Shown: positions 36,926-45,047 of the stretch, one piece after another
Layout: every line of letters starts with the position of its first letter
Numbering within the stretch: position 1 is the first letter of the stretch
Made by a program: the position numbers and the translations under genes
Notes under the pieces: generated by a model
The model's input: only the letters and a program-made list of their open reading frames with translations
The model's database searches: none
Told to the model about the DNA's origin: nothing
Origin: Sphaerospermopsis aphanizomenoides BCCUSP55
GTDB taxonomy: Bacteria > Cyanobacteriota > Cyanobacteriia > Cyanobacteriales > Nostocaceae
Direction: 5' to 3'
Assembly: GCF_001586785.1 (NCBI RefSeq)
Contig: NZ_LUFH02000048.1
Location: 1-45,047 of the forward strand
Length of the DNA stretch: 45,047 nucleotides

Positions 36926-37522
36926 TTAACTTCCAGATTTTAAAGCATCCAAAGCTAAATTTAATTTCAAAACATTCACTCCCGGTTCACCAAAAATCCC
37001 AAGAAAGCGTTTATCTGTATTTTGATTAATTAAGGTTTCCAGTTGTTGTTCTTGAACTCCCCTAGCTTTTGCAACTCTATTAATTTGTGCCTTAGCTGCT
37101 TCTGGAGTAATGTGAGGATCAAGACTAGAACCAGAAGTATAAACTAAATCTGCTGTTTGTAACCGTTGAAAACCATCTTTACCTTTGATGCGTTCTATTA
37201 ACGCTACATTACTAGGAGCTAAATTACTCGCACCAGATACACCTGTTTTCAAAACACCAGCCTCATCTTTTTTCGGGTCTGCTGTACTATAATTAGTAGT
37301 GCTAGGACGACTATTAAAATAGCGTTCGGAAGTAAAAGGTTGACCAATTAAACTAGAGCCAATAACTTGCCCTTGACTATTGGTAATTAAACTACCATTC
37401 GCTTGATAAGGTAATAAAAGTTGTCCAAAAATAATCATCATAAATGGATAAATTAATCCGCCAATTAGCCAAGTGATTAAGGTAGCACGAATAGCGCGTT
37501 TAGCATCTGTAGTCAAACTCAT
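36926..37522 (-). CDS. kdpC: Potassium-transporting ATPase subunit C
   Basis: About 198 residues. The N-terminal membrane helix (ATLITWLIGGLIYPFMMIIF) is followed by the periplasmic domain with SLIGQPFTSERYFNSRPS, SGASNLAPSN and SGSSLDPHITPEAA, all KdpC signatures. It stabilises the KdpA-KdpB complex. Start at the ATG at 37522, which shares its A with the kdpF/G stop (TAATG), so translation is coupled; an earlier in-frame start at 37606 would overlap kdpF/G by 85 bases. Last gene of the operon; no kdpD follows, and the next gene is the convergent ATPase of the accessory island. Confidence 0.95.
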   Translation of the reverse strand: MSLTTDAKRAIRATLITWLIGGLIYPFMMIIFGQLLLPYQANGSLITNSQGQVIGSSLIGQPFTSERYFNSRPSTTNYSTADPKKDEAGVLKTGVSGASNLAPSNVALIERIKGKDGFQRLQTADLVYTSGSSLDPHITPEAAKAQINRVAKARGVQEQQLETLINQNTDKRFLGIFGEPGVNVLKLNLALDALKSGS

Positions 37523-37716
37523 TAGAATTTCTCCGGTTGAAACATGACAAAAAACAAATAAATAGACAGACTTAAAGTAGCTATTCCTAAAAGTCCTAAA
37601 GCCCAAGCTTGAGAACGAGAAAATTGTTCAGATGTCGCAGCATAAACCATTGGTACAACTATTAAGTTGCTAGATGTTGCTAAGAATAAATAAATGGGGA
37701 GTTTTTGTTTGGTCAT
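37522..37716 (-). CDS. Small Kdp subunit (KdpF-like; KdpG of Anabaena usage)
   Basis: 64 residues, two hydrophobic segments. The C-terminal helix with IYLFFVMFQPEKF matches the KdpF pattern (YL...L..PE.F), but an additional N-terminal segment (PIYLFLATSSNLIVVPMVYA) makes it twice the length of E. coli KdpF. Anabaena operons carry a similar extended gene, called kdpG, in the same position between kdpB and kdpC. It probably stabilises the complex in the membrane. Confidence 0.8.
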   Translation of the reverse strand: MTKQKLPIYLFLATSSNLIVVPMVYAATSEQFSRSQAWALGLLGIATLSLSIYLFFVMFQPEKF

Positions 37717-37741
37717 AGATTTTGAATTTTTCTGTAATTCT

Positions 37742-37774
37742 CTTTTCTGTCACCTGTCACCTGTCACCTGTCAC
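37742..37774. repeat. CTGTCAC heptamer array
   Basis: About four and a half copies of CTGTCAC (GGTGACA class) in the spacer between kdpB and kdpF/G, inside the operon. It stops a few bases short of the kdpB stop codon. Confidence 0.9.
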
Positions 37775-39901
37775 CTACGATAGCGGAAGAATGACATCAA
37801 TTATTTTGATGGCGATAAAAGGTGCAATAATACCACCAACACCATAAATAAAGATGTTGCGTTTTAATAATTGATCTGCTGTTAAAGGTAAAAATTTTAC
37901 GCCTTTGAGTGCAACGGGAATAAGTGCAGGAATAATTAAAGCGTTATAAATTAAAGCTGAAACTATGGCAGATTGGGCGCTTTTTAAGCCCATAATGTTT
38001 AAAGCATCAATCCCAGCAGCACCGAAAATAGTGGGAATAATAGCGAAATATTTGGCGATATCATTGGCAATAGAAAATGTTGTTAAAGCCCCACGAGTAA
38101 TTAGTAATTGTTTACCAATAGTGACTAAATCAATTAATTTTGTGGGGTCAGAATCTAAATCCACCATATTAGCAGCTTCCTTTGCTGCTTGTGTTCCTGA
38201 ATTCATCGCTACACCCACATTTGCTTGTGCTAAAGCTGGTGCATCATTAGTACCATCTCCTGTCATCGCCACTAATTTACCTTGAGATTGTTCGGCACGA
38301 ATTACACTAATTTTATCTTCTGGTGTGGCTTCGGCAATAAAATCATCAACTCCCGCTTCTTTGGCAATTACACTAGCTGTAATGCGATTATCTCCAGTGA
38401 GCATAATTGTTTTTACGCCCATTCTTCGCAGTTGTTCAAATCGTTCTTTTAGTCCAGGTTTGACAATATCTTTGAGATAAATAACACCATAAATTTGGTC
38501 ATTTAAACAAACTGCTAACGGTGTACCTCCTAATAAAGAAACCTTTTCATAAGCTGTGTCTAATTCTTGGGGAATTTGTCCACCACGAGAACGCACAAAA
38601 CCCTTAATTGCCTCTACTGATCCTTTTCTGATTTCATCACCATCAGATAAATTAGTACCACTCATTCGAGTTTTCGCTGAAAATTCTACACCTTCTGCGG
38701 AGTTAATATCAAAATCTGTTTTTAGCTGATATTTTTCTGCTAACTTAACAATTGACCTACCTTCTGGTGTTTCATCAAAAATACTACCATTTCTGGCGAT
38801 TCTAGCTACATCTTCAACAGAGTAATTATTCACAGGAATAAATTCATCAGCCATGCGATTTCCTAAAGTAATAGTTCCTGTTTTATCTAAAACTAAGGTA
38901 TTAATATCGCCACAAGCTTCTACTGCTCTTCCAGAAGTAGCAATCACATTAAATTGGGCTACTCTATCCATACCTGCAATACCAATCGCACTCAACAAAC
39001 CACCAATTGTTGTGGGAATTAAAGCTACTAACAGCGAAATTAAAACGGCGATACTTGCACCAGCCCCTAAACTATTACCTGCATTTTCACCAAATACTGT
39101 AGTAATAAAATTGGCGATATAACCAGCAAAAGGGGGAATGGTAGAAACTACAATTAAAAATACCTGGGTGAGAACTGCTAACAGTACAGTTAAAGCAATT
39201 TCATTCGGTGTTTTACTACGTTTTGCCCCTTCTACTAAGGAAATCATTCTATCAATAAAACCTTGACCGGGATCAGCTGTAATCCGAATAGTTAACTCGT
39301 CCGAAAGTAAGCGTGTCCCACCTGTAACTGAACTGGCAATATCTGTCCCTGGTTGTTTAAGAACTGGTGCAGATTCTCCGGTAATTGCTGATTCATCAAC
39401 TGAACCAACACCTTGAATAACTTCTCCATCAGCAGGAATCATATCACCTGCAATGATTTTCACTAAATCCCCTCTTCGCAAGTTTGTAGAACTGGTTTGT
39501 TCAATTTCTCCACTGGGTAAAATTTTTCGGGCTATGGTATCAGAACGAGTTGCTTTTAAGGTATCTGCTTGGGCTTTTCCTCTTCCTTCTGCTACGGCTT
39601 CAGCAAAATTGGCAAATACAACTGTGAAAAATAAAATCAAAGTAATTACGCCATTTAACAACCTTTGTTGATTAATATCAGCTTTAACTGTACCGAATAA
39701 ATTGGGGTCAAGTGTAACTAAAAAAGTGACTATTGTTCCTACCCAAACAATAAACATGACTGGGTTTCTAACAGAAATTCGAGGATCAAGTTTGATAAAT
39801 GATTCACGAATTGCTCTTTGATAAAGTCCCCGCATATTTGCTTTTGGTGTGTGTTTGCGGGAGTCACGAGTTCCTTGAGGAAGACGAGGATTATTTGTCA
39901 T
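37775..39901 (-). CDS. kdpB: Potassium-transporting P-type ATPase subunit B
   Basis: 708 residues, normal length. The phosphorylation motif [13 protein letters not shown] has its Asp near 339. The actuator TGES loop ([12 protein letters not shown]), ATP-binding [11 protein letters not shown] and hinge [21 protein letters not shown] are intact, as are the Kdp-specific membrane segments. It couples ATP hydrolysis to high-affinity potassium uptake through KdpA. The start at 39901 is 46 bases after the kdpA stop. Confidence 0.98.
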   Translation of the reverse strand: MTNNPRLPQGTRDSRKHTPKANMRGLYQRAIRESFIKLDPRISVRNPVMFIVWVGTIVTFLVTLDPNLFGTVKADINQQRLLNGVITLILFFTVVFANFAEAVAEGRGKAQADTLKATRSDTIARKILPSGEIEQTSSTNLRRGDLVKIIAGDMIPADGEVIQGVGSVDESAITGESAPVLKQPGTDIASSVTGGTRLLSDELTIRITADPGQGFIDRMISLVEGAKRSKTPNEIALTVLLAVLTQVFLIVVSTIPPFAGYIANFITTVFGENAGNSLGAGASIAVLISLLVALIPTTIGGLLSAIGIAGMDRVAQFNVIATSGRAVEACGDINTLVLDKTGTITLGNRMADEFIPVNNYSVEDVARIARNGSIFDETPEGRSIVKLAEKYQLKTDFDINSAEGVEFSAKTRMSGTNLSDGDEIRKGSVEAIKGFVRSRGGQIPQELDTAYEKVSLLGGTPLAVCLNDQIYGVIYLKDIVKPGLKERFEQLRRMGVKTIMLTGDNRITASVIAKEAGVDDFIAEATPEDKISVIRAEQSQGKLVAMTGDGTNDAPALAQANVGVAMNSGTQAAKEAANMVDLDSDPTKLIDLVTIGKQLLITRGALTTFSIANDIAKYFAIIPTIFGAAGIDALNIMGLKSAQSAIVSALIYNALIIPALIPVALKGVKFLPLTADQLLKRNIFIYGVGGIIAPFIAIKIIDVILPLS

Positions 39902-39947
39902 TCGATTTTAGATTTTGGATTAACTTGATTGTGTGAAGTTTGAATTT

Positions 39948-41693
39948 TTACCCTATGCCTTTTGCTATCCAGAATGCTTCACCAATGGGACCAAAAGCTA
40001 GAACTGGAAAAAATGTCAGTGCGCCCAAAATGATAATTACTCCAGCAGTCACGCTGGTAAATAATCCCGTATCTGTACGTAGTGTCCCGGTGGTAAAGGG
40101 TACGGCTGGTTTACGAGATATGCTGTCTGCAAGTAAAAGTAAGCCGATGATGGGGATATAACGCCCTGCTAGCAGACTGAAACTGGTACTCAAATTCCAC
40201 CACAAGGCGGTAATTGTGGGTTTTGCTCCCATAGCTATGGCTAAAGGTGCTGGTTGGGAGTCTCCTAAACCTTCAAGTCCAGAACCGTTGTTAGCTGCGG
40301 CTGAGGTATATTCATAAAGCACTTGTGCAAAACCATGAAAACCAGGGTTACTTATTCCTGCTAATTGTTCGGGAAAAGCTAAAGTAATAGCGGCTGGTAT
40401 CATGATGGCGATAGGATGTACTAAAAGAATTAAAAAACTGGCGAGTACAACTTCACGTTTTTCGATTTTTCGCCCTAGAAATTCTGGTGTTCTACCTACC
40501 ATTAAACCTGTAGCAAATACTGTGAGAATTAAGTAAGCAAATAAATAGGCTGTCCCTGTTCCTTGTCCTCCCCAAATTATTTGTAGAAACATATTGGCAA
40601 AGGTAACAAAACCGCCGTTGGGCATAAATGAGTCAATTAAACTATTAATTGCTCCGCACATTGTCGCTGTTGTGCTAACTGTAAATAAGGTAGATTGCGC
40701 CCAACCAAATCTAATTTCTTTGCCTTCTAAGTTCGGTTGTGTACTTCCTAAGATGGCGTTAATGGCTGGGTTGCCGTTATATTCTCCTATGGCGGTGATA
40801 ATAATAAAGATGATGAAAATTATCCCTACCATGCTGTAAACTAACCAGGCTTGTTTGCGGTTATTGGCAAATATGCCATAGGTGTAAATTAGGGATGTGG
40901 GAATTGACAGCATGGCGATAATTTCAATTAAGTTAGAAAATCCGTTGGGGTTTTCTAATGGATGGGCTGAGTTAATAGCGAAAAATCCACCACCGTTTTC
41001 TCCTAGTTCTTTGATGATTTCAAAATGGGCAACTGGTCCGCGAGCGATCGCTTGACTAATGTTAGGATTTTCTAAGGTGGGAAATACTGCTGGTGCTGCT
41101 AATGTTTCTGGAACTCCCGCTATCATTAATAAAATCGCACCAATAATACTAATTGGTAATAATATGCGAGTAATTGAGCGAATTAAATCTACATAAAAAT
41201 TGCCTAATGGTCTTCCTGTTAATCCCCGAATAAATGCTATTCCTACTGCTAATCCTGTAGCAGCGGAAGTGAACATTAAATAGCCAAGTCCCCAAATTTG
41301 ACTACCATAACTTAAATAGGTTTCTCCTGAATAATGTTGTTGGTTAGTATTAGTAATAAATGAGATTGTTGTATGTAAGGCTGTGTCCCATGTCATACTT
41401 CCTATTTTTGTGGGGTTGAGAGGTAGCCATGCTTGGTTGATGAGGATGAAAAATATTAAACATCCCATGACGATGTTGCTATACAATATAGCTTTAGCAT
41501 ATTGCCAACCAGTCATATCTTGTTGATTGGAAATACCAATGAGATTGTAAATTAATCTCTCAATTTTGTTAAAAATAGGGTCGAGAATTGTACTCTGTTG
41601 TTGGTAGACTTGCGCCATGTATCTGCCAAAAATGGATGTGCTTCCCAAGACTATGACTAGAGTTAAGGCTATTTGTATCGATCCTTCAATCAT
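39948..41693 (-). CDS. kdpA: Potassium-transporting ATPase subunit A
   Basis: 581 residues with about ten membrane spans. Selectivity-filter loops are recognisable: [44 protein letters not shown] and [18 protein letters not shown]. It is the channel-like subunit that binds K+. First gene of the kdp operon; its promoter should be in the 257-base divergent spacer shared with the histidine kinase gene. Confidence 0.98.
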   Translation of the reverse strand: MIEGSIQIALTLVIVLGSTSIFGRYMAQVYQQQSTILDPIFNKIERLIYNLIGISNQQDMTGWQYAKAILYSNIVMGCLIFFILINQAWLPLNPTKIGSMTWDTALHTTISFITNTNQQHYSGETYLSYGSQIWGLGYLMFTSAATGLAVGIAFIRGLTGRPLGNFYVDLIRSITRILLPISIIGAILLMIAGVPETLAAPAVFPTLENPNISQAIARGPVAHFEIIKELGENGGGFFAINSAHPLENPNGFSNLIEIIAMLSIPTSLIYTYGIFANNRKQAWLVYSMVGIIFIIFIIITAIGEYNGNPAINAILGSTQPNLEGKEIRFGWAQSTLFTVSTTATMCGAINSLIDSFMPNGGFVTFANMFLQIIWGGQGTGTAYLFAYLILTVFATGLMVGRTPEFLGRKIEKREVVLASFLILLVHPIAIMIPAAITLAFPEQLAGISNPGFHGFAQVLYEYTSAAANNGSGLEGLGDSQPAPLAIAMGAKPTITALWWNLSTSFSLLAGRYIPIIGLLLLADSISRKPAVPFTTGTLRTDTGLFTSVTAGVIIILGALTFFPVLAFGPIGEAFWIAKGIG

Positions 41694-41950
41694 GGTTTTA
41701 ATCTACGAATATAATTTGTTTAACTGAGTAATTTATATAATTCATTGCTTGGTTGTGAAAAACAAGGATTAGACAGGTATATTTTGATGTTTATTTTTTC
41801 TATATCTGGCGTTTATGGTGTTTATTTTTTTCTAAACGATATAACCGCAGATGCACGCAGATAAACACAGATAAAGATGGAATGAATAGATTTTGGGTTG
41901 CTGTTTAGTCTTATATATTGTTATTATCTTGATATTTATCCAGTAAAATC
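41694..41950. promoter_or_regulatory. Divergent kdpA / histidine kinase intergenic region
   Basis: Contains the start regions of both transcription units. A GCAGAT/ACAGAT-type periodic repeat (CGCAGATGCACGCAGATAAA, then CACAGATAAAG) lies at about 41846-41876; this element recurs in cyanobacterial spacers. No binding site for the response regulator could be defined. Confidence 0.5.
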
Positions 41951-43009
41951 ATGAAAGTTTTGGCTGTTTTGACTATATTAACCATAATTATTATCCTGGA
42001 ATTTTCTACTCCCCAAGAATATGTATTTGGATATCTTTATACGGGAGCAATTTTATTGGTAAGTTATTGGTTCGGGCGAATTTTTACTCTACAAATAACT
42101 ATCATTTCTGTATTTTTAACTTTATTAAATATAGTTTTTCCTGGAAGTGAGTTAATCAACTTTTCCAGTATTGCTAATCGAGTAATTGCTGTTATATCTT
42201 TAATAATTTCCGGTTTTTTAAGTGATAGATTACATCGTTATCACGATGCTATTGTACAGCAGCAATTAATGTTAGACTCACAAGCACAATTAGCCAGAAT
42301 TAGAGAAGATTTTGTTTCTACTCTTACCCATGACTTAAAAACTCCACTGTTAGGAGCAATAGAAACTATCAAGGCTTTTCAGCAAGAAAAATTTGGTGCT
42401 GTTTCACCACGTCAGCAAGATGTTTTAGCAACAATGGTACGCAGTCATTCCAATTCTTTACAACTTTTAGAAACTTTGTTAGATGTCTATCGCAATGATA
42501 CAGAAGGTATTCAATTAAATTTAGCTCCTGTAGATTTAACAATTTTAGCTGAAGATGTAACTTCTACTTTGACTGAATTAGCCGCAAATCGTCGTATTCA
42601 TCTCTCATGTAGTTATGCTGATTCAGATTGGAAACAATCACTATGGGTAAATGGTGATGCTTTACAATTACAACGAGTGATTAGTAATCTTTTAATTAAT
42701 GCTATTAATCACTCCCGTCGTGGTGAGCGTGTAGAAATTATCTTAGAATCAACTACTTCTTACCAAATTGTCAAAATTTTAGATACCGGTGCTGGTATTC
42801 AACCAGAGGAGTTTTTTCACCTATTCTCAAGATTTTATCAAGGTAATACCCAACGTCAAGGAAAAGGATTTGGGTTAGGTCTTTATTTATCTCGGCAAAT
42901 TATTGAAGCTCATGGTGGTATAATTTGGGCAGAGAATAGATTGCCTAAAGGTGCTATTTTTGCTTTTAAGCTTCCTATTCTATTATATCAGGTGACAGGT
43001 GACAGGTGA
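41951..43009 (+). CDS. Membrane sensor histidine kinase
   Basis: 352 residues. About four N-terminal membrane helices (VLAVLTILTIIIILEF to VIAVISLIISGFL), with an arrangement like the membrane part of KdpD, precede a short linker, a HisKA domain with His near 127 in STLTHDLKTPLLGA, and the HATPase domain (NLLINAINHS, ILDTGAGI, GKGFGLGLYLSRQIIEAHGG). The N-terminal KdpD and Usp domains of E. coli KdpD are absent. Divergent from kdpA, it is a candidate kdp sensor, paired with the response regulator 214 bases downstream. Its final residues (QVTGDR) and stop are encoded by a GGTGACA array, the same six residues as in the MFS transporter. Confidence 0.9.
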   Translation: MKVLAVLTILTIIIILEFSTPQEYVFGYLYTGAILLVSYWFGRIFTLQITIISVFLTLLNIVFPGSELINFSSIANRVIAVISLIISGFLSDRLHRYHDAIVQQQLMLDSQAQLARIREDFVSTLTHDLKTPLLGAIETIKAFQQEKFGAVSPRQQDVLATMVRSHSNSLQLLETLLDVYRNDTEGIQLNLAPVDLTILAEDVTSTLTELAANRRIHLSCSYADSDWKQSLWVNGDALQLQRVISNLLINAINHSRRGERVEIILESTTSYQIVKILDTGAGIQPEEFFHLFSRFYQGNTQRQGKGFGLGLYLSRQIIEAHGGIIWAENRLPKGAIFAFKLPILLYQVTGDR

Positions 43010-43060
43010 CAGGTGACAGGTGAAAGGGAATTTTAGATTTTAGATTTTAGATTTTAGATT
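42990..43060. repeat. GGTGACA array followed by ATTTTAG array
   Basis: About four and a half copies of GGTGACA (42990-43022), overlapping the histidine kinase stop, then four ATTTTAG copies (about 43032-43060). Confidence 0.92.
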
Positions 43061-43079
43061 AAAAAATTTGGTATGAATC

Positions 43080-43170
43080 CGGAGTCCTTCAGGATGGAAA
43101 AATACTCGCTGCGCTGCGTAGGCTTCGCTAACATCAATCCAAAATCGAGTGACAGGTGACAGGTGGCAGG
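43080..43170. repeat. Interspersed GC-rich repeat and short GGTGACA run
   Basis: A segment (CTCGCTGCGCTGCGTAGGCT and TCGCTAACATC, about 43106-43134) of the GCGCTGCG/CTTCGCTAAC type typical of dispersed repeats in Nostoc genomes, followed by three GGTGACA-like copies (43149-43170). It fills the kinase-regulator spacer. Confidence 0.6.
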
Positions 43171-43222
43171 TAAAAAAAATTGAAAATCCTTGTTTATCTA
43201 AGTTTTGTAAAATCATCATTGT

Positions 43223-43879
43223 ATGAAAATACTTTTAGTTGAAGATGATGAATTGTTTCGTTTAGGGTTGCACGTGCGACTACAACAAGAAACAGGATTA
43301 GAAATTATTGCTGAGGCTGAAGATGGGGAAACTGCTATTGAGTTGATGAAACAACATTCTGTAGATGTGGTAATTTTAGATGTGGGATTACCAGGTATAG
43401 GAGGTATTGAAACTTGCCGGCAAATTAAGTTACAATTTCCCAAATTACCAGTTTTGATTCTCACTTCCCACTCTCAAAAATCTCTCATTTCTCAGTTGAT
43501 TTCTGTTGGCGCTCAAGGTTATTGTCTGAAAGGTATTGCAGCAGAAAAATTGGTTTTGGCTTTGCGTTCTGTTGCTGCTGGTGCTTCGTGGTGGGATGAA
43601 ACCGCAACTCAAGAAATTCGTTCTGTTTATAGTGGAGAAAGGTGTCAATATCAGTCAGAAAATATCGTCAGTCTTCCTCATCCTCTCACTCATCGAGAGT
43701 TAGAAATTCTCTCTTTAGTTGCAGTCGGGAAAACTAATCAAGAAATTGCAAATTCACTATATATTACACCTGGAACTGTGCGTGTTCATGTTCATGCCAT
43801 TTTACAAAAGTTAGATGTGAGCGATCGCACTCAAGCTGTAACTGTGGCTTTACAGAAAGGTTTAATTAACTGTGTATAA
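43223..43879 (+). CDS. NarL/FixJ-family response regulator
   Basis: 218 residues. The receiver domain (about 1-120) has the acidic pair EDDE, phospho-acceptor Asp near 53 in VVILDVGLPGIGG, and Lys in YCLKGI. The LuxR-type HTH (about 150-212) reads LTHRELEILSLVAVGKTNQE, then SLYITPGTVRVHVHAILQKL. A DNA-binding regulator following the histidine kinase on the same strand; together they probably form one two-component pair. E. coli KdpE is an OmpR-type regulator, so if this pair controls kdp the output domain has been swapped. Confidence 0.93.
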   Translation: MKILLVEDDELFRLGLHVRLQQETGLEIIAEAEDGETAIELMKQHSVDVVILDVGLPGIGGIETCRQIKLQFPKLPVLILTSHSQKSLISQLISVGAQGYCLKGIAAEKLVLALRSVAAGASWWDETATQEIRSVYSGERCQYQSENIVSLPHPLTHRELEILSLVAVGKTNQEIANSLYITPGTVRVHVHAILQKLDVSDRTQAVTVALQKGLINCV

Positions 43880-43949
43880 AAAATAATTTACACTTTTTCA
43901 CAATGACCGAAATCACTGAACAAAGATTAGTTACTTATAATCAACCACG

Positions 43950-43998
43950 TTCGCAAAGCGTCCCGTAGGGATAGACACGAAGGAAGCGAAGAAAGAAA
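43950..43998. repeat. Interspersed repeat (CGCAAAGCGTCCCGTAGGGA type)
   Basis: TTCGCAAAGCGTCCCGTAGG, followed by ATAGACACGAAGGAAGCGAA, a small-inverted-repeat-rich segment of the kind dispersed through Nostocales genomes. It lies in the convergent spacer between the response regulator and the hydrolase. Confidence 0.6.
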
Positions 43999-44041
43999 TA
44001 CAAGATCAAAAAATTCGGCGCAAGCTCATAAAGAAATGGTA

Positions 44042-44854
44042 TTAAATTCTATGAGCATAATTGTATTTTACAGTTTCTACAAATTGATGATCTTTCAAAA
44101 TCTTATATAAATTCACATCTTCCTCTAATAAGCAAGCATGACCACTATCAGGTAAAATTAACTTCTGAGAATTAAGTAAAATATTCTCTAAACGTTCCAC
44201 CTCACTCAAAGACGGTAATAAGAGATCGCTTCCCCCAGCAATCAGTAAAACCTCTTGCTTTAGTTGTTGCAATTTTTCCTCTTCAATATAAAACTCTCGC
44301 AATAACGACAAACGCCAATTTACTGTTTCTGCGGGTATAGAACGCATAGTTTTCAGCAATTCATGGCGATCGCTACTAGACATCCGTGATAACGATGCCA
44401 AAAATGGTAACAATGCCAATGCACCGATATCATAAAACCATGATGGCACTAAATCTGTTAGTTGAGATAAGGAGTTAAGCCAAGGCCGCAGTTGGAAAGA
44501 TGAAGCGGGATTAATTAAAATTATACGTTTAAATAAATGTGGTGATTTGGTAGCGACGCTCATTGCCAAACAACCACCAAAGGATTCACCACACAAATAA
44601 ACTGGACGATGACAACTTCTTTCCAATTCTGCGTGAATCAAGTCTAAAACATTCCTGGTTAGCACCTCCCAAGTGGTGAGGTCTTTTCTGGGGATGGCTA
44701 AACAACGGACATCAAAACCCAGTTCTAAGCCAGCAGTTTGCGATCGCAACAATTGACCAGTTCCATCCATTCCCGGTAAATAGACGAATAGGGGATACTC
44801 TGGTTGTACTCTTTTGGGAGTCAGGAAACAAGGTTTAAGTTCAATGTCTGCCAT
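44042..44854 (-). CDS. Alpha/beta-fold hydrolase
   Basis: 270 residues. The oxyanion segment FVYLPGMDGTGQLL opens the fold, the nucleophile Ser is near 91 in CGESFGGCLAMSVA, the Asp is probably in GGSDLLLPSL and the His in PDSGHACLLEE near the end. The LPGMDGTG opening is shared with cyanobacterial relatives of plant phytyl ester synthases, so an esterase or acyltransferase acting on lipids is plausible; the substrate is not shown by sequence. No signal peptide. It stands alone, convergent with the response regulator gene. Confidence 0.82.
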   Translation of the reverse strand: MADIELKPCFLTPKRVQPEYPLFVYLPGMDGTGQLLRSQTAGLELGFDVRCLAIPRKDLTTWEVLTRNVLDLIHAELERSCHRPVYLCGESFGGCLAMSVATKSPHLFKRIILINPASSFQLRPWLNSLSQLTDLVPSWFYDIGALALLPFLASLSRMSSSDRHELLKTMRSIPAETVNWRLSLLREFYIEEEKLQQLKQEVLLIAGGSDLLLPSLSEVERLENILLNSQKLILPDSGHACLLEEDVNLYKILKDHQFVETVKYNYAHRI

Positions 44855-44928
44855 TTTACCGTATTTTCATCTATTTGACCTTGTTTAACTCTACCGCTTC
44901 AGAGCCAATCATGGGGAAGATAGGTGAC

Positions 44929-45033
44929 AGATTACAGGTGACAGGTGACAGGTGACAGGTGACAGGTGACAGAAATAAAATCCTTTTCCCCTACACCCCA
45001 CACCCCACACCCTACACCCCACACCCTACACCC
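44929..45033. repeat. GGTGACA array and CCCTACA/CCCCACA array
   Basis: About six GGTGACA-class copies (44929-44971) and six CCCTACA/CCCCACA copies (44990-45033) upstream of the hydrolase gene, at the window edge. Confidence 0.92.
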
Positions 45034-45047
45034 AGCCCGGATGATAA

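Overview
The window is chromosomal DNA of a filamentous, heterocyst-forming cyanobacterium of the Nostoc/Anabaena type. The evidence is AT-rich coding DNA with frequent GCGATCGC-type (HIP1) octamers, many tandem heptanucleotide repeats (GGTGACA, CCCTACA, CCAAAAT classes) in the spacers, two HetP-family proteins, and cyanobacterial versions of RecA, MoeB and the Kdp ATPase. I saw no rRNA, tRNA or CRISPR array.

Layout. 1-4.2 kb: a TetR regulator (-), then an M16 peptidase pair (+), one subunit with the zinc motif and one without. 4.5-15.5 kb: a RiPP (ribosomally made, modified peptide) locus. On the + strand are three small precursors with homologous double-glycine leaders and unlike cores, an APH-fold phosphotransferase, a HopA1-family protein and a HetP-family protein. 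Facing them on the - strand is an apparent operon of an HTH protein, a C39-peptidase ABC exporter, an HlyD-type adaptor and a PpiC-type prolyl isomerase. A kinase plus a HopA1-like lyase is the dehydration pair of class V lanthipeptides and thioviridamide-type RiPPs, but all three cores here lack cysteine, so the product would be a dehydroamino-acid peptide of a kind I do not recognise. 15.5-20.3 kb: a gene-poor stretch with a second HetP-family gene, one weak hypothetical ORF and three terminator-like hairpins oriented to the - strand.

20.3-30.1 kb: housekeeping genes, all on the - strand: a GH116 beta-glucosidase, recA, an SLC45/GPH-like transporter, a MoeB-rhodanese fusion, a subtilase and leucyl aminopeptidase. 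30.2-36.9 kb: an accessory island with a decayed TPR-CHAT gene, then a translationally coupled two-gene unit of a PLD-nuclease/SNF2-helicase fusion and a large P-loop ATPase. It looks like a defence module. 36.9-43.9 kb: kdpC-kdpF/G-kdpB-kdpA (-), with a divergent histidine kinase and a LuxR-type response regulator (+). 44-44.9 kb: an alpha/beta hydrolase.

Proposed joint working of the RiPP locus (inference): the kinase phosphorylates Ser/Thr in the precursor cores, the HopA1-like protein eliminates phosphate to give Dha/Dhb, the C39 domain cuts after Gly-Gly while the ABC/HlyD pair exports the core, and the isomerase assists folding or export. HetP-family genes next to a HetC-like exporter recall the hetC-hetP pairing of Anabaena. 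The strongest leads are the Cys-free kinase/lyase RiPP locus and the PLD-helicase/ATPase pair.
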